Assembly (NCBI RefSeq): GCF_027571405.1
Contig: NZ_CP092968.1
Coordinates: 3,308,001-3,372,000 of the forward strand
DNA: 64,000 nt
From: Methylocystis parvus OBBP
Lineage (GTDB): Bacteria > Pseudomonadota > Alphaproteobacteria > Rhizobiales > Beijerinckiaceae
Reading direction: 5' to 3'
Shown here piece after piece: positions 38,210 through 47,914 of the stretch; position 1 is the stretch's first letter; every line of letters starts with the position of its first letter. A program made the translations under genes and the position numbers. The notes below the pieces were generated by a model. It was given only the letters and a program-made list of their open reading frames with translations, did no database searches and was not told the origin of the DNA.

Positions 38210-39022
38210 ATGACCCTTCACCACGAGCACGGTTCGGCTCCACGACAATCGCCGGGCGACGTCGTCATCAGCGTGCGGGATCTTGTCGTCGGATTCGGCG
38301 AGAAGCTCGTGATGAACGGGCTCAATCTCGACGTCTATCGCGGCGAGGTGCTGGGCTTCGTCGGCGGCTCCGGCCAGGGCAAATCCGTGCTCACGCGCGC
38401 CATTCTCGGCCTCGTGCCGACGCGCGCCGGCTCCATCCGCATTTTCGGGCATGAGCGCGACAAGCTTCCTTCCAAGGAGCGCAAGGCGCTGGAGCAGCGC
38501 TGGGGCGTGCTCTTCCAGAACGGCGCGCTGTTTTCCGGGCTCACGGTCAAGCAGAACATCCAGATGCCGATGCGCGAGACGCGCGACCTGTCGCAGAAGC
38601 TGATGGACGAACTCGCCATGCTCAAGATCGAGCTTGTCGGCTTGAAGCCCGACGCGGCGGACAAATTTCCGTCGGAATTGTCGGGCGGCATGGTCAAGCG
38701 CGCGGCGCTGGCGCGCGCGCTGGCGCTCGACCCCGAACTCGTCTTCCTGGACGAGCCGACCTCCGGTCTCGACCCGATCGGCGCCGCGGAGTTTGACGAA
38801 CTGATCGGGACGCTGCAGGAAACGCTCGGGCTCACCGTGTTCATGGTGACCCACGACCTCGACAGCCTTTATTCGATTTGCGACCGGATCGCCGCGCTCG
38901 CTGACGGCAAAGTGATCGCTGAGGGGCCGCTCGAGACCCTGCTGCGGTCCGACCATCCCTGGCTGAGAGCCTATTTCCACGGGGTGCGCGGCGGGCGGCT
39001 CGCCGCCGCGACCGCCGATTGA
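38210..39022 (+). CDS. mlaF: MlaF-type ABC transporter ATP-binding subunit
   Basis: The 270-residue ATPase has Walker A GGSGQGKSV, a Q loop (WGVLFQNGALF), the ABC signature LSGGMVKRAALARAL, Walker B LVFLDEPTSGLD, and the H loop MVTHD. The sequence SGGMVKR is typical of the Mla/Mkl subfamily. It is 12 bases behind mlaE and 10 before mlaD, so the complex subunits are made together. It would energise lipid movement by the MlaE permease at the inner membrane. Confidence 0.95.
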   Translation: MTLHHEHGSAPRQSPGDVVISVRDLVVGFGEKLVMNGLNLDVYRGEVLGFVGGSGQGKSVLTRAILGLVPTRAGSIRIFGHERDKLPSKERKALEQRWGVLFQNGALFSGLTVKQNIQMPMRETRDLSQKLMDELAMLKIELVGLKPDAADKFPSELSGGMVKRAALARALALDPELVFLDEPTSGLDPIGAAEFDELIGTLQETLGLTVFMVTHDLDSLYSICDRIAALADGKVIAEGPLETLLRSDHPWLRAYFHGVRGGRLAAATAD

Positions 39023-39032
39023 GAGGACGACG

Positions 39033-39938
39033 ATGGAAACCCGCGCCAACTACGCCTTGATCGGGGCCTTCACCCTCGCGGCGATCTTCGCGGCGTTCGG
39101 CTTCGTCTACTGGTTCTCCGGACCGAGCCAGACCGGCAAGCAGGACGTCTATCAGATCGTCTTCTCGGGCTCCGTCTCGGGCCTCAGCCGAGGGTCGTCG
39201 GTTCTCTTCAACGGCGTCAAAGTCGGCGAGGTGACGCATCTGGCCATCTCCGAGAAAGACCCGAGCAAGGTCGACGTGCTGGTCCGGATCGACGAACGCA
39301 CGCCGGTCAAGACTAATACGCGCGCGCGCCTCGAGACGCGCGGCTTCACCGGCGTCGCGGACGTCCTGCTCGTCGGCGGCACGCCGGGCGCTCCCGATCT
39401 CGTCGCGGCGGAAGGACAGAAATATCCGCAGATCCAGGCCGAGCGCTCGGAAATTCAGAATCTCCTGGGCAATGTTCAGAATCTCTCCACCAAGGCGGCG
39501 GAGGTGCTGGTGAAGCTCGACAAGCTTCTGGACGAAAACAAGGACACGATCAGCGGCACGCTGAAAAACGCGGAAACCTTCACCAAGACGCTCGCCGACA
39601 ATTCAAACAACATCTCGGCTTTCATCAAGGACGCCTCCGAGGCGGCGCATTCCTTGAAGCCCGTCGCGGCGCGGCTCGACAGTTTCCTGGCGGCGGGCGA
39701 AAAGACGATCAAGGCGATCGATCCCAGGCAGCTCAAGGCGATCACCGGCAATGTCGCGAGCGCCTCGAACAGTCTGAAGAGCTTCTCGGCGACCGGTCTG
39801 AAGCAATATGAGCAACTCGCCGTCGACGCGCGCAAAGCCATCGATACGCTCGATCAGGCGATAAAGTCGATCGAGCGCGACCCGTCGCAATTCATCTGGG
39901 GTCCTTCCCAGACGACGCCTGAATATCGCGGTCGCTGA
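39033..39938 (+). CDS. mlaD: MlaD-type MCE domain protein
   Basis: A membrane-anchored periplasmic MCE protein of 301 residues. An N-terminal helix (LIGAFTLAAIFAAFGFVYWF) precedes the MCE domain with YQIVFSGSVSGLSRGSSVLFNGVKVGEVTHLAIS and RLETRGFTGVADVLLVGG. The C-terminal half is an amphipathic helical region (about 130-290) longer than in E. coli MlaD (183 residues), a common form in Alphaproteobacteria. It binds the lipid substrate in a hexameric ring. Confidence 0.93.
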   Translation: METRANYALIGAFTLAAIFAAFGFVYWFSGPSQTGKQDVYQIVFSGSVSGLSRGSSVLFNGVKVGEVTHLAISEKDPSKVDVLVRIDERTPVKTNTRARLETRGFTGVADVLLVGGTPGAPDLVAAEGQKYPQIQAERSEIQNLLGNVQNLSTKAAEVLVKLDKLLDENKDTISGTLKNAETFTKTLADNSNNISAFIKDASEAAHSLKPVAARLDSFLAAGEKTIKAIDPRQLKAITGNVASASNSLKSFSATGLKQYEQLAVDARKAIDTLDQAIKSIERDPSQFIWGPSQTTPEYRGR

Positions 39939-40019
39939 GGCTCTTTGTCGGCGCGGCCTTATGGTCTAGAAGAGCGAAAGCCGTTCAGGCTTGGGTTGAT
40001 CGCAAGGGGCATGCGGCCA

Positions 40020-40592
40020 ATGGCGTGGGGGAAAAATGCGCGCGCGCTCGTTTGCGCCGCCTTTGCCCTCTGCGCGGCGGGATGCGCGCAGCCGCCGAGC
40101 CAGGTTTTCGATCTCGCCGGCGCGTCGGTTCCGACGCATCGATCCGTCCGCGCCGATGGCGCGCTCTCCATTCGGGAGCCGATGGCGGTCTCGCCCACCA
40201 GCTCGAACCGCATCGTCCTCCGCGACGCGGACGGCAGCGTATTCGTGCTCCCCGACGTCGGATGGTCCGCCCCTCTTCCGCGCCTCCTGCGCGAACGCCT
40301 GATCGAATCTCTGCAGAAAGCGGATGTCGGCGCGGCGCGCATCGGCGGGAGCGGCCGGGCGCTGGCGACGGATATCCGCCGCTTCGAGATCGACGTGGCC
40401 CGCAATGTCGCGGTCGTCGAGATCTATGTCCGCATTCTGGACGAAAACACCGGCGCGGCGCGCGCCGCCCAGAATATCTCCGCCGAGACTTTCGCGCCGG
40501 CCCATACCGGCGCCGCCGCCGCCCTGGCGCTGACCGACGCCGCCGCGCAGGCGCTCGCCCGCATAGCCGCCTGGGCCCGTAGCCGGCTGTGA
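40020..40592 (+). CDS. ABC-type transport auxiliary lipoprotein (PqiC/LptE-like fold)
   Basis: A 190-residue lipoprotein. The lipobox LCAAGCAQ with the lipid-bearing cysteine lies near residue 23. The mature domain has FDLAGASVP, LREPMAV-type strands and VLPDVGWSAPLPRLLRERLIESLQKA, typical of the auxiliary lipoproteins that accompany MlaEFD-type transporters (ABC_trans_aux family). The start at 40020 fits an AAGGGG site at normal spacing. An ATG at 40011 is too close to it. It completes the operon, probably as outer-membrane anchored partner. Confidence 0.82.
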   Translation: MAWGKNARALVCAAFALCAAGCAQPPSQVFDLAGASVPTHRSVRADGALSIREPMAVSPTSSNRIVLRDADGSVFVLPDVGWSAPLPRLLRERLIESLQKADVGAARIGGSGRALATDIRRFEIDVARNVAVVEIYVRILDENTGAARAAQNISAETFAPAHTGAAAALALTDAAAQALARIAAWARSRL

Positions 40593-40904
40593 TCCGACCG
40601 TTCCCCGGCGCTCGATGAGCGTCAGGCGGGCGCGCCCCCGAAACGCGCTCGCCACATCCGTCATCGGCTGTTTCTCCAAACTGAATTTTGCGATTTGAGC
40701 GGCGATTCAGGACATTTGCGCAAATTCGGGCGAGGCGCGGCGTCCGCGCGGCCACAAGAGGGGGCTAGCGCGGCAAAGAAGCGGGTGCTAATCGAACGCA
40801 GCAAAAATCGGGGGTTCGGTTTGGCCGAACGACGGTAAGCGCCAGCGATCGCAATTGATTTTGCGGCGAAAGGCGCATCCGCGACGAGGGAAGAGACGGG
40901 CGTC
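40593..40904. other. Intergenic region before the ferredoxin gene
   Basis: This 312-base region holds the 3' end of the mla operon and the presumed promoter of the ferredoxin gene. No supported reading frame, terminator with T-run or clear operator was found. Confidence 0.5.
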
Positions 40905-41294
40905 ATGGTGAAGATGAGCTTCGACGACAAAGCGACGCGTTACGGCGCCGAACCGGGTGGCGGCGCGCCGACCAAGGTCAAGATCACGTTCGTCGATTCG
41001 AACGGCCAGCCGCGCACCGTCGAGGGCGAGGTCGGCTCCACCGTCATGGAGACCGCGCGCCGCAACGACATCCCCGAAATCGCCGCCGAATGCGGCGGCG
41101 CCTGCGCCTGCGCCACCTGCCACGTTTACGTCGATGAAAAATGGACGGAAAAGGTCGGCAAGCCCTCCCAGATGGAAGAGGACATGCTCGACTTCGCCTT
41201 CGACGTGAAGCCCAATTCGCGCCTCTGCTGCCAGATCACGGTGCGCCCGGAACTGGACGGTCTCGTCGTCAACACCCCCGCCCAGCAGGGCTGA
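40905..41294 (+). CDS. Adrenodoxin-type 2Fe-2S ferredoxin
   Basis: The 129-residue ferredoxin binds a 2Fe-2S cluster through Cys63-X5-Cys69-X2-Cys72 (ECGGACACATCHVYV) and Cys108 or Cys109 (RLCCQ). That is the adrenodoxin/putidaredoxin spacing. An N-terminal extension of about 25 residues precedes the fold. The next gene is a ferredoxin-NADP reductase 243 bases on, so this ferredoxin is its probable electron acceptor or donor. Monocistronic or leading the reductase transcript. Confidence 0.93.
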   Translation: MVKMSFDDKATRYGAEPGGGAPTKVKITFVDSNGQPRTVEGEVGSTVMETARRNDIPEIAAECGGACACATCHVYVDEKWTEKVGKPSQMEEDMLDFAFDVKPNSRLCCQITVRPELDGLVVNTPAQQG

Positions 41295-41534
41295 TCGGTC
41301 GCGCGCGGCGCTGCGGCGGCTTCGCGCCGCAGCGGTTTGGCGTTGCATCTTCCAACGAATGCTATAGACGAACGCGAGCGGCGGCGGATGGCTCATCCGC
41401 CGGTCGGCTGGCCGCGTTCGAAAATCCTCCCCGGTTTCTTCGTCTGGCCGTTTCCGATCGCTCGCGAGGGTGCTTCCCCCTTCGCCGCCGGAGGCCCCGA
41501 CGCGGCGCCCGCCGCCATTGAGACAAGGATTTAG

Positions 41535-42587
<1,053 letters not shown>

Positions 42588-42589
42588 TC

Positions 42590-43267
42590 GTGGACGTTAC
42601 GGTCCGGGCGCTCGACCTTGCGGGGATAACGGCCCCGCAATGGGAAGCGCTCGCCGCTTTGCTAGATGACGAGGAGCGCGCCCGTGCGGCGCGCTTCGCT
42701 TTTGAGGAAGACCGTCGATCCTACGTCGCCGCGCATGGGCTGTTGCGCCTGGAGCTTTCGCGCCGCGCCGCCCGCCCGCCGCAGGATTGGCGCTTCGCCG
42801 CGACGAAGCTCGGCAAACCCTACCTTCTCGATTGCGCGCGAGACCTGCGTTTCAGTCTCTCCCATACGCGCGGCATGGTCGCCGTCGCGGTCGCCGACGG
42901 CGCGGAGATCGGCGTCGACGTGGAGCCGTCCGACCGCCGCGCTGAAAGCATGAAACTCGCGCAACGTTTTTTCGCGCCGGAGGAAGTCGCGCTGCTCGCG
43001 GCCGTCGAGGGCGCGGCGCGGCGCGATATGTTTTTCGCGATCTGGACATTGAAAGAGGCCGTGGTGAAAACGACCGGACAGGGGCTCGCGCGCGCGCTCG
43101 ACAGTTTCGCGATCGCGCTCGATCCGCCGCGCGTGACGATGCTCGACGGCTCGGCGCAACAGTGGAGCGCGGCGCATTGGCGGCGCGGATCGTTTCATTT
43201 TGCGCTCGCCGCGCAAGGACCGGTTAGGGCTGATTTCAGCGAGGCGGAGCTCGCCTCATTGCTTTGA
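42590..43267 (+). CDS. 4'-phosphopantetheinyl transferase (Sfp type)
   Basis: A 225-residue enzyme that moves phosphopantetheine from coenzyme A onto a carrier protein serine. Motifs GVDVEPSD with the first metal residues and FFAIWTLKEAVVKTTGQGL with the second are plain. The N-terminal pseudo-dimer half has KLGKPYLLDCARDLRFSLSHTRGMVAVAV. GTG at 42590 is the only start that keeps the N-terminus and lies two bases after the reductase stop. The carrier-protein partner is not encoded here. Confidence 0.93.
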   Translation: MDVTVRALDLAGITAPQWEALAALLDDEERARAARFAFEEDRRSYVAAHGLLRLELSRRAARPPQDWRFAATKLGKPYLLDCARDLRFSLSHTRGMVAVAVADGAEIGVDVEPSDRRAESMKLAQRFFAPEEVALLAAVEGAARRDMFFAIWTLKEAVVKTTGQGLARALDSFAIALDPPRVTMLDGSAQQWSAAHWRRGSFHFALAAQGPVRADFSEAELASLL

Positions 43268-43313
43268 TCCCGATCCGTGCCAGAGTTGAGCGGCCTTTCG
43301 ATCGGCCGATTCC

Positions 43314-43393
43314 GTCATCGCGAGGAGCGGAGCGACAAAGCGATCCAGAGTTGTGATGACGCTTCTGGATTGCTTCGCTGCGCCCGCAATGAC
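43314..43393. repeat. Palindromic repeat, copy 3
   Basis: An 80-base diverged copy (GTCATCGCGAGGAGCGGAGC to GCTGCGCCCGCAATGAC) 32 bases before the Ntn-hydrolase start. In one frame it extends that reading frame upstream, but the proper start has its own ribosome binding site. Confidence 0.88.
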
Positions 43394-43424
43394 GGCGCCG
43401 CTTTTCTGTTTCAAGGATCATGCG

Positions 43425-44465
43425 ATGAAGAAGACCATTTGCAGCCTCGCCCTCAGCGCCGCCCTTTCCCTCTCGACGCTTCCCGCGGACGCCTGCACCC
43501 GCATCCTTTACGAGACGGGGACCAAGTCCTACATGGTCGGCCGCTCGATGGACTGGATGGTCGATCCCAATACCGACCTCTGGGCTTTCCCCAAGGGGAT
43601 GGCGCGCGATGGGGGCGTCCCGCAGGAGGCGATCAAATGGACCGCCAAGCACGGATCGGTGATCAGCTCCTTCTACAATCTCGCGACTGTCGACGGCATG
43701 AACGACGCCGGCCTCGTCGCCAATGTCCTTTATCTCGTCGAGGCGGACTATGGCGACGCGACGAAGTCGAAGAAGCCGAAGCTCTCCATCGGCGCCTGGG
43801 CGCAATATGCGCTCGACAATTTCGGCACGGTGGCCGAGGCGGTGACGGCCTTGCAGAAGGAGCCCTTCGTCCTGGTCGCGCCGGATCTTCCCGACGGCCA
43901 TAAAGCCGGCGCGCATCTCGCCATTGCGGACGCAACGGGCGACAGCGCCATTTTCGAATATCTGAACGGCAAGCTCGTCATCCACCACAGCCCGCAATAT
44001 AGGGTGATGACCAATTCGCCGAGCTATGACCAGCAGCTCGCCATCAACGCCTATTGGAATACGGTGGGCGGCCTGGAATTTCTGCCCGGCACGGCTCGCG
44101 CGTCCGATCGCTTCGCCCGCATCAGCTGGAATTTGAACGCGGCCGCCAAGGAGTCCGATCCGAGGCTCGCGACCGCCGCGACCTTCTCGCTGATCCGCGC
44201 CATCTCCGTGCCGCTGGGCATAACCGATCCCAAGGAGCCGAACATCGCCTCGACCGTCTGGCGCACCGTCTCGGACGTCGCGGCCAAACGCTATTATTTC
44301 GAGAGCGCGTACAATCCTGCGATCTTCTGGGTGGACCTCGAAAAGGTTTTGCCGGCGACGGGCGGCAAACCGATGAAGCTCGATCTGAGCGGACGGCCGA
44401 TGCTGTCGGACGAAGTATCGGAAAAGTTCGTGGCCGCGGAGCCTTTCAAGTTCATCTCTCACTAA
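43425..44465 (+). CDS. Exported linear amide C-N hydrolase (choloylglycine hydrolase family)
   Basis: A 346-residue Ntn-hydrolase. The signal peptide (residues 1-23, MKKTICSLALSAALSLSTLPADA) is cut directly before Cys24, which becomes the N-terminal nucleophile (CTRILYE), followed by VGRSMDWMVDPNTDLW. Family members hydrolyse bile-salt amides, penicillin V or acyl-homoserine lactones. In a free-living bacterium, acyl-homoserine lactone or acylamide substrates are plausible, but the sequence does not decide. ATG at 43425 has AAGGA upstream. The longer frame reads into the repeat. Convergent with the AraC gene. Confidence 0.9.
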   Translation: MKKTICSLALSAALSLSTLPADACTRILYETGTKSYMVGRSMDWMVDPNTDLWAFPKGMARDGGVPQEAIKWTAKHGSVISSFYNLATVDGMNDAGLVANVLYLVEADYGDATKSKKPKLSIGAWAQYALDNFGTVAEAVTALQKEPFVLVAPDLPDGHKAGAHLAIADATGDSAIFEYLNGKLVIHHSPQYRVMTNSPSYDQQLAINAYWNTVGGLEFLPGTARASDRFARISWNLNAAAKESDPRLATAATFSLIRAISVPLGITDPKEPNIASTVWRTVSDVAAKRYYFESAYNPAIFWVDLEKVLPATGGKPMKLDLSGRPMLSDEVSEKFVAAEPFKFISH

Positions 44466-44518
44466 GCGGTTCTTGGGGGGCTGGACGAGCCATCCACCCG
44501 GAGGGCGGAATTTGAACG

Positions 44519-45535
44519 TCATCCGCCGCGCTTGGCCAACTCCCGCCATCGACCGGGCGCCAGGCCGCTCCAGCTCTCGAACGCGCGGCTGAAATGCGCG
44601 AGGTCGCTATAGCCGAGCGTCAAGGCGATCTCGGTGATCGACAGATCGGGCTGACACAAAAGGTTTATGGCCCGTCTCTGCAGCGTGTTCTTCAGAAGGT
44701 CCGAAAAACTCAGTCCGAGTTCTCCGAGGCGGCGCTGGAGCGTCCGTTTCGACAGGCCGGTCCGGCTGACGATGCGGGAGAGGTCGGGACGACCGCCGAG
44801 TAATTCGAGATCGATCAGCACGCCGATATTGCCCGGCAAGTCGTCCGGAGCCGGTATGTCGAAGATGCGCGCGAGTTCGTCGGCGATCAGGCCTCGGTTC
44901 GCATTCAGATTCGGGTTGACCGCCATGAGCAGCCGCTTGTCGAAAACGATCGTCCCGGGACCGTCGCAAATCACCGTGTCGGCGCCCATTTGCTCGTCGA
45001 TCGAACGACGCGCCTTTGACGGCAGGCCGCCGACCATGACTCGGCTCGGCAGCCAGCGGGCGCCGGCGAAATGGCGGATCATGACGATCATGTACCAGAG
45101 CGCGAGCATCTCGTTCTGCGGCCGCCCTTCCGTGGCGGGGTCCGCCAGCTCATATGACCAGTGAACCTCGTCGCCATAGCGCCGTACGGCCAGCCGCGTC
45201 GCGCTCTGCATCATATGCGGCAGACTCGTTCCCGCGCGATGCATTGCTTCTAACAGGGTGGGAGCCTGCAAGACCCACTTGCCATAGACTCCGAGGCCCG
45301 CGATCGAGGTTTGGCGCCCGAGCCGCGCGGCGAAAGCCTCGTCTCGCAATTCGCGCGAGGCGGTCGCAAGAAGCCGGAAATGATCGCGTAACGGCAGAAG
45401 CGCGTCGGGCGAATCCAATAATTTAACGGGAAGATCGGCGCGGCGAAAAACCCGATCGATCGAGCCGCCATTCGCCGTGACGACGTCCGCGATCGGCCCG
45501 AGCGTGCTCGCGCGCGTATATCCGCTTCGTCGCAT
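44519..45535 (-). CDS. AraC-family transcription regulator (OruR/ArgR-like binding domain)
   Basis: A 338-residue regulator with an N-terminal Arabinose_bd-type sensory domain (about 20-200). The C-terminal double helix-turn-helix contains LSKRTLQRRLGELGLSF and ITEIALTLGYSDLAHFSRAFESWSGLAPGRWRE. It is divergent from the DUF3047 gene (139 bases between starts) and converges on the Ntn-hydrolase, so either neighbour may be a target. The ligand is unknown. ATG at 45535 carries no strong Shine-Dalgarno sequence. Confidence 0.9.
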   Translation of the reverse strand: MRRSGYTRASTLGPIADVVTANGGSIDRVFRRADLPVKLLDSPDALLPLRDHFRLLATASRELRDEAFAARLGRQTSIAGLGVYGKWVLQAPTLLEAMHRAGTSLPHMMQSATRLAVRRYGDEVHWSYELADPATEGRPQNEMLALWYMIVMIRHFAGARWLPSRVMVGGLPSKARRSIDEQMGADTVICDGPGTIVFDKRLLMAVNPNLNANRGLIADELARIFDIPAPDDLPGNIGVLIDLELLGGRPDLSRIVSRTGLSKRTLQRRLGELGLSFSDLLKNTLQRRAINLLCQPDLSITEIALTLGYSDLAHFSRAFESWSGLAPGRWRELAKRGG

Positions 45536-45673
45536 TCATTGCCCTCGCGCGCCATAAGAGGCCGCCTTTCGGCGCCGCCCGGCATGCAGATCGTCTCGGC
45601 GAACGATAACATTCGGCTCTCCGATTGCGAAACGACGCCGGCCGCGGTTCGGCGGGAGATCAGGAAGCGGCGA

Positions 45674-46906
45674 ATGTGCCTTTATTGCCTTGAACTTTCT
45701 TATGCGACGAATGGCTCAGGGCGCGGCGTCGTTTCGCGCCGCGACATTTTGCGACGCGCCGCGGCTCTCGGCGTGATCATGCCTTTCGCGGCCATGGGAT
45801 CGAAAGCCGCGTTCGCGGCTTCGTCCGACCGTCCGGCGGGGGCGGGCTTCAAGAAGGACGCGGAGGACCTCCTCGCCCGGGCCGACATGCCCGAACTCGC
45901 CGGCTATCGCGTGTTTGAGATCAACGGTTCGGATTTGCCCTGGATCGATCTTGGCCTCGAGGCCGCGAAAGGCCAGCAAGTGACTTTTCTCGTCGCCGGG
46001 CGATGGTGGCTGTCTCGTCCGCACGACCTCTGGTTCGCGCCCGGTCTCGCTTTCCATGCGCGCATGCGGGGCCAAAGGCCGATCTACAGTCCGGGAACGG
46101 ACACGAGCACAATGACCGCCTCTCATGACGGTCTCATCGAGGTGGCCCGCTTGGCGACGCTGTACGCCGACGAGGACGGCCGGCTCAGGATTCCGGAAGA
46201 CGTCTATCGCAGGGACGACGTGAACATTACCGGCGTTGCGCTCCTGTGGCGCGGCGCGGCGGCCAGGGGCCTCGAGAGCCTCGCGGCCCTTGGCGGGAAT
46301 ATCGGCGATCTTGCAGGCGCTGAACTGGCTCGCCTGAGGCGCAATCGCAAACTGCCGGAAGGCTGGTCCAATCTTTTCCTGCTCGGCGGCGGAGAGGAGA
46401 GCTTCATTCGGGACGCGAATGGCGAGATTGTGTGCGAGAGCGCGGGAAGCGCGTCCATTATCGAGCGTCCGCTGACGATCTCTCTCGCGTCCCGTCCGAA
46501 ACTCGGCTGGCGCTGGAAAATCGATCAATTGCCGTCAAACGTCGCGGAAGACCAGGCGCCCGTTCACGACTATCTGTCCATCGGCGTCAAATTCGCGGAT
46601 GGGCGAGACCTCACCTATATTTGGAGCTCGGCGCTGCCGACGGGCAAGGTTTTCCGCTGCCCGCTCGCCGGATGGGACGCCGTCGAGACCCATATGGTCG
46701 TCGATTCCGGCGCGAAAGGCCTTGGATCGTGGCGGGAGCTGGAGCGGGACGTCGCCGCCGACTACGCCACCCATATTGGCGGATCGGCGAAAGCGGTCAG
46801 CCATATCTGGCTGCTGGCGATCACGCCGTTCCAGCGGCGCCGCGGCGCGTGCCGTTACGCCGACGTCAGGGTCGCGACAGCCGACGGCGCGACACGAAAA
46901 CTGTAG
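45674..46906 (+). CDS. Tat-exported DUF3047 protein
   Basis: From the ATG at 45674 the protein has 410 residues. It opens with a twin-arginine signal (SRRDILRRAAALGVIMPFAA) and ends with a DUF3047 domain (about 270-410: WRWKIDQLPSNVAEDQAPVHDYLSIGVKF, SALPTGKVFRCPLAGWDAVETHMVV, KAVSHIWLLA). The middle region (about 70-260) is of unknown type and may be a carbohydrate-binding or lectin-like fold, judging from FLVAGRWWLS. Upstream in-frame ATGs at 45539 and 45587 give a longer cytosolic lead. The Tat motif favours the shorter form. Divergent from the AraC gene. Confidence 0.72.
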   Translation: MCLYCLELSYATNGSGRGVVSRRDILRRAAALGVIMPFAAMGSKAAFAASSDRPAGAGFKKDAEDLLARADMPELAGYRVFEINGSDLPWIDLGLEAAKGQQVTFLVAGRWWLSRPHDLWFAPGLAFHARMRGQRPIYSPGTDTSTMTASHDGLIEVARLATLYADEDGRLRIPEDVYRRDDVNITGVALLWRGAAARGLESLAALGGNIGDLAGAELARLRRNRKLPEGWSNLFLLGGGEESFIRDANGEIVCESAGSASIIERPLTISLASRPKLGWRWKIDQLPSNVAEDQAPVHDYLSIGVKFADGRDLTYIWSSALPTGKVFRCPLAGWDAVETHMVVDSGAKGLGSWRELERDVAADYATHIGGSAKAVSHIWLLAITPFQRRRGACRYADVRVATADGATRKL

Positions 46907-47024
46907 AATCGATCCGTTCCGGGCAGGCCGGCTCTTTCGCTCTGTCGGGGCGACGGCGCTAGAGAACGAATTCGAGAATGGGTCGCTGCCCCGATTCGGT
47001 TTCCCTTGCCCTTTGCCGGCGTCC

Positions 47025-47116
47025 TCGTGTATAAAGCTCAAAATTCCTTCTCATAACGATCATTTTCGGATGGTCGCCATTGAGAGTGGGGCCCTGCGGG
47101 GACCCGCTCTTTTTTG
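47025..47116 (+). ncRNA. rimP leader RNA with attenuator-like terminator
   Basis: The region before rimP carries an intrinsic-terminator hairpin AGAGTGGG-N12-CCCGCTCT (47083-47110) followed by T7. The segment 47025-47082 upstream is likely the transcribed leader. A cis-acting rimP leader is known from Rhizobiales in this position. Here I see the terminator stem and its setting, but I cannot confirm the conserved fold. Confidence 0.6.
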
Positions 47117-47152
47117 TTTGGCGAGACCGCAGCCGCGAACAGGACCGACAGC

Positions 47153-47911
47153 TTGACCGAAAACGCCGCACCCATCGACGCCGCCCTCGACGAGCCCCGC
47201 CTCGTCTCCGAGACGGGCGTCGCCGCGCGCGTGGCGCATCTCGCCGAGCCGGTGCTGGCGCAACTCGGCTTCCGGCTGGTGCGCGTCAAGCTGATGCAGC
47301 AGAACGGGCAGACGCTTCAGATCATGGCCGAGCGTCCCGACGGGATCATGACCATCGACGATTGCGAGGCGGCGAGCCAGGCGCTCTCTCCCGAACTCGA
47401 CGTCGCGGACATCGTCTCGGGCGAATATCGCCTCGAAATTTCCTCGCCCGGCGTCGACCGGCCGCTGGTGCGCGTTTCCGATTTCGCCCGCGCCGTGGGT
47501 CATGAGGCGCGCGTCGAGCTGACCCATCCGCTGGAGTCCGGCCGCAAGCGCTTTCGCGGGATCCTCATCGGCGTCGAGGGAGAAGGCCGCGCCGCAAAGG
47601 TGACGATCGAACGCAACGACGCGCGCGAAGATGAGGAAAAGCTGGTCGCTCTGCCGCTCGCCGATCTCGACGAAGCCAAGCTGATGCTGACGGAAGCGCT
47701 CATCCGGGAGTCGCTCCGCGCCGGCAAGCTCGAACAGGCCGCGCAGGAAGAAGAGGCGACGGAGCAGGAGCGCCCGCGCCGCGGGCCCGGCCGCTTCCGG
47801 GGTCCGCAGAAGAGCAAGGCGAAGCCGCTGGTTCCTGCCGGCGTTCAGACGCATTTCAAGAAAGGCCCGGCGCCAGGAAAGCCCCGAGCCGCCCGTTCCG
47901 AGGGAGACTGA
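47153..47911 (+). CDS. rimP: Ribosome maturation factor RimP
   Basis: RimP assists 30S subunit maturation. The 252-residue protein has the core [22 protein letters not shown], the conserved [16 protein letters not shown] and [14 protein letters not shown] segments, and a C-terminal lysine/arginine-rich extension (about 190-252) typical of Alphaproteobacteria. The TTG at 47153 has AGGA at good spacing. An in-frame TTG at 47114 overlaps the leader terminator and is unlikely. It is the first gene of rimP-nusA-ylxR-infB. Confidence 0.92.
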   Translation: MTENAAPIDAALDEPRLVSETGVAARVAHLAEPVLAQLGFRLVRVKLMQQNGQTLQIMAERPDGIMTIDDCEAASQALSPELDVADIVSGEYRLEISSPGVDRPLVRVSDFARAVGHEARVELTHPLESGRKRFRGILIGVEGEGRAAKVTIERNDAREDEEKLVALPLADLDEAKLMLTEALIRESLRAGKLEQAAQEEEATEQERPRRGPGRFRGPQKSKAKPLVPAGVQTHFKKGPAPGKPRAARSEGD

Positions 47912-47914
47912 GCC

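Noticed and set aside
36962..39049. 695-codon open frame antisense to mlaE and mlaF
   Set aside because: It spans two certain genes on the other strand and has no motifs.
41337..41534. Short frame directly before the ferredoxin-NADP reductase
   Set aside because: No ribosome binding site and no recognisable content.
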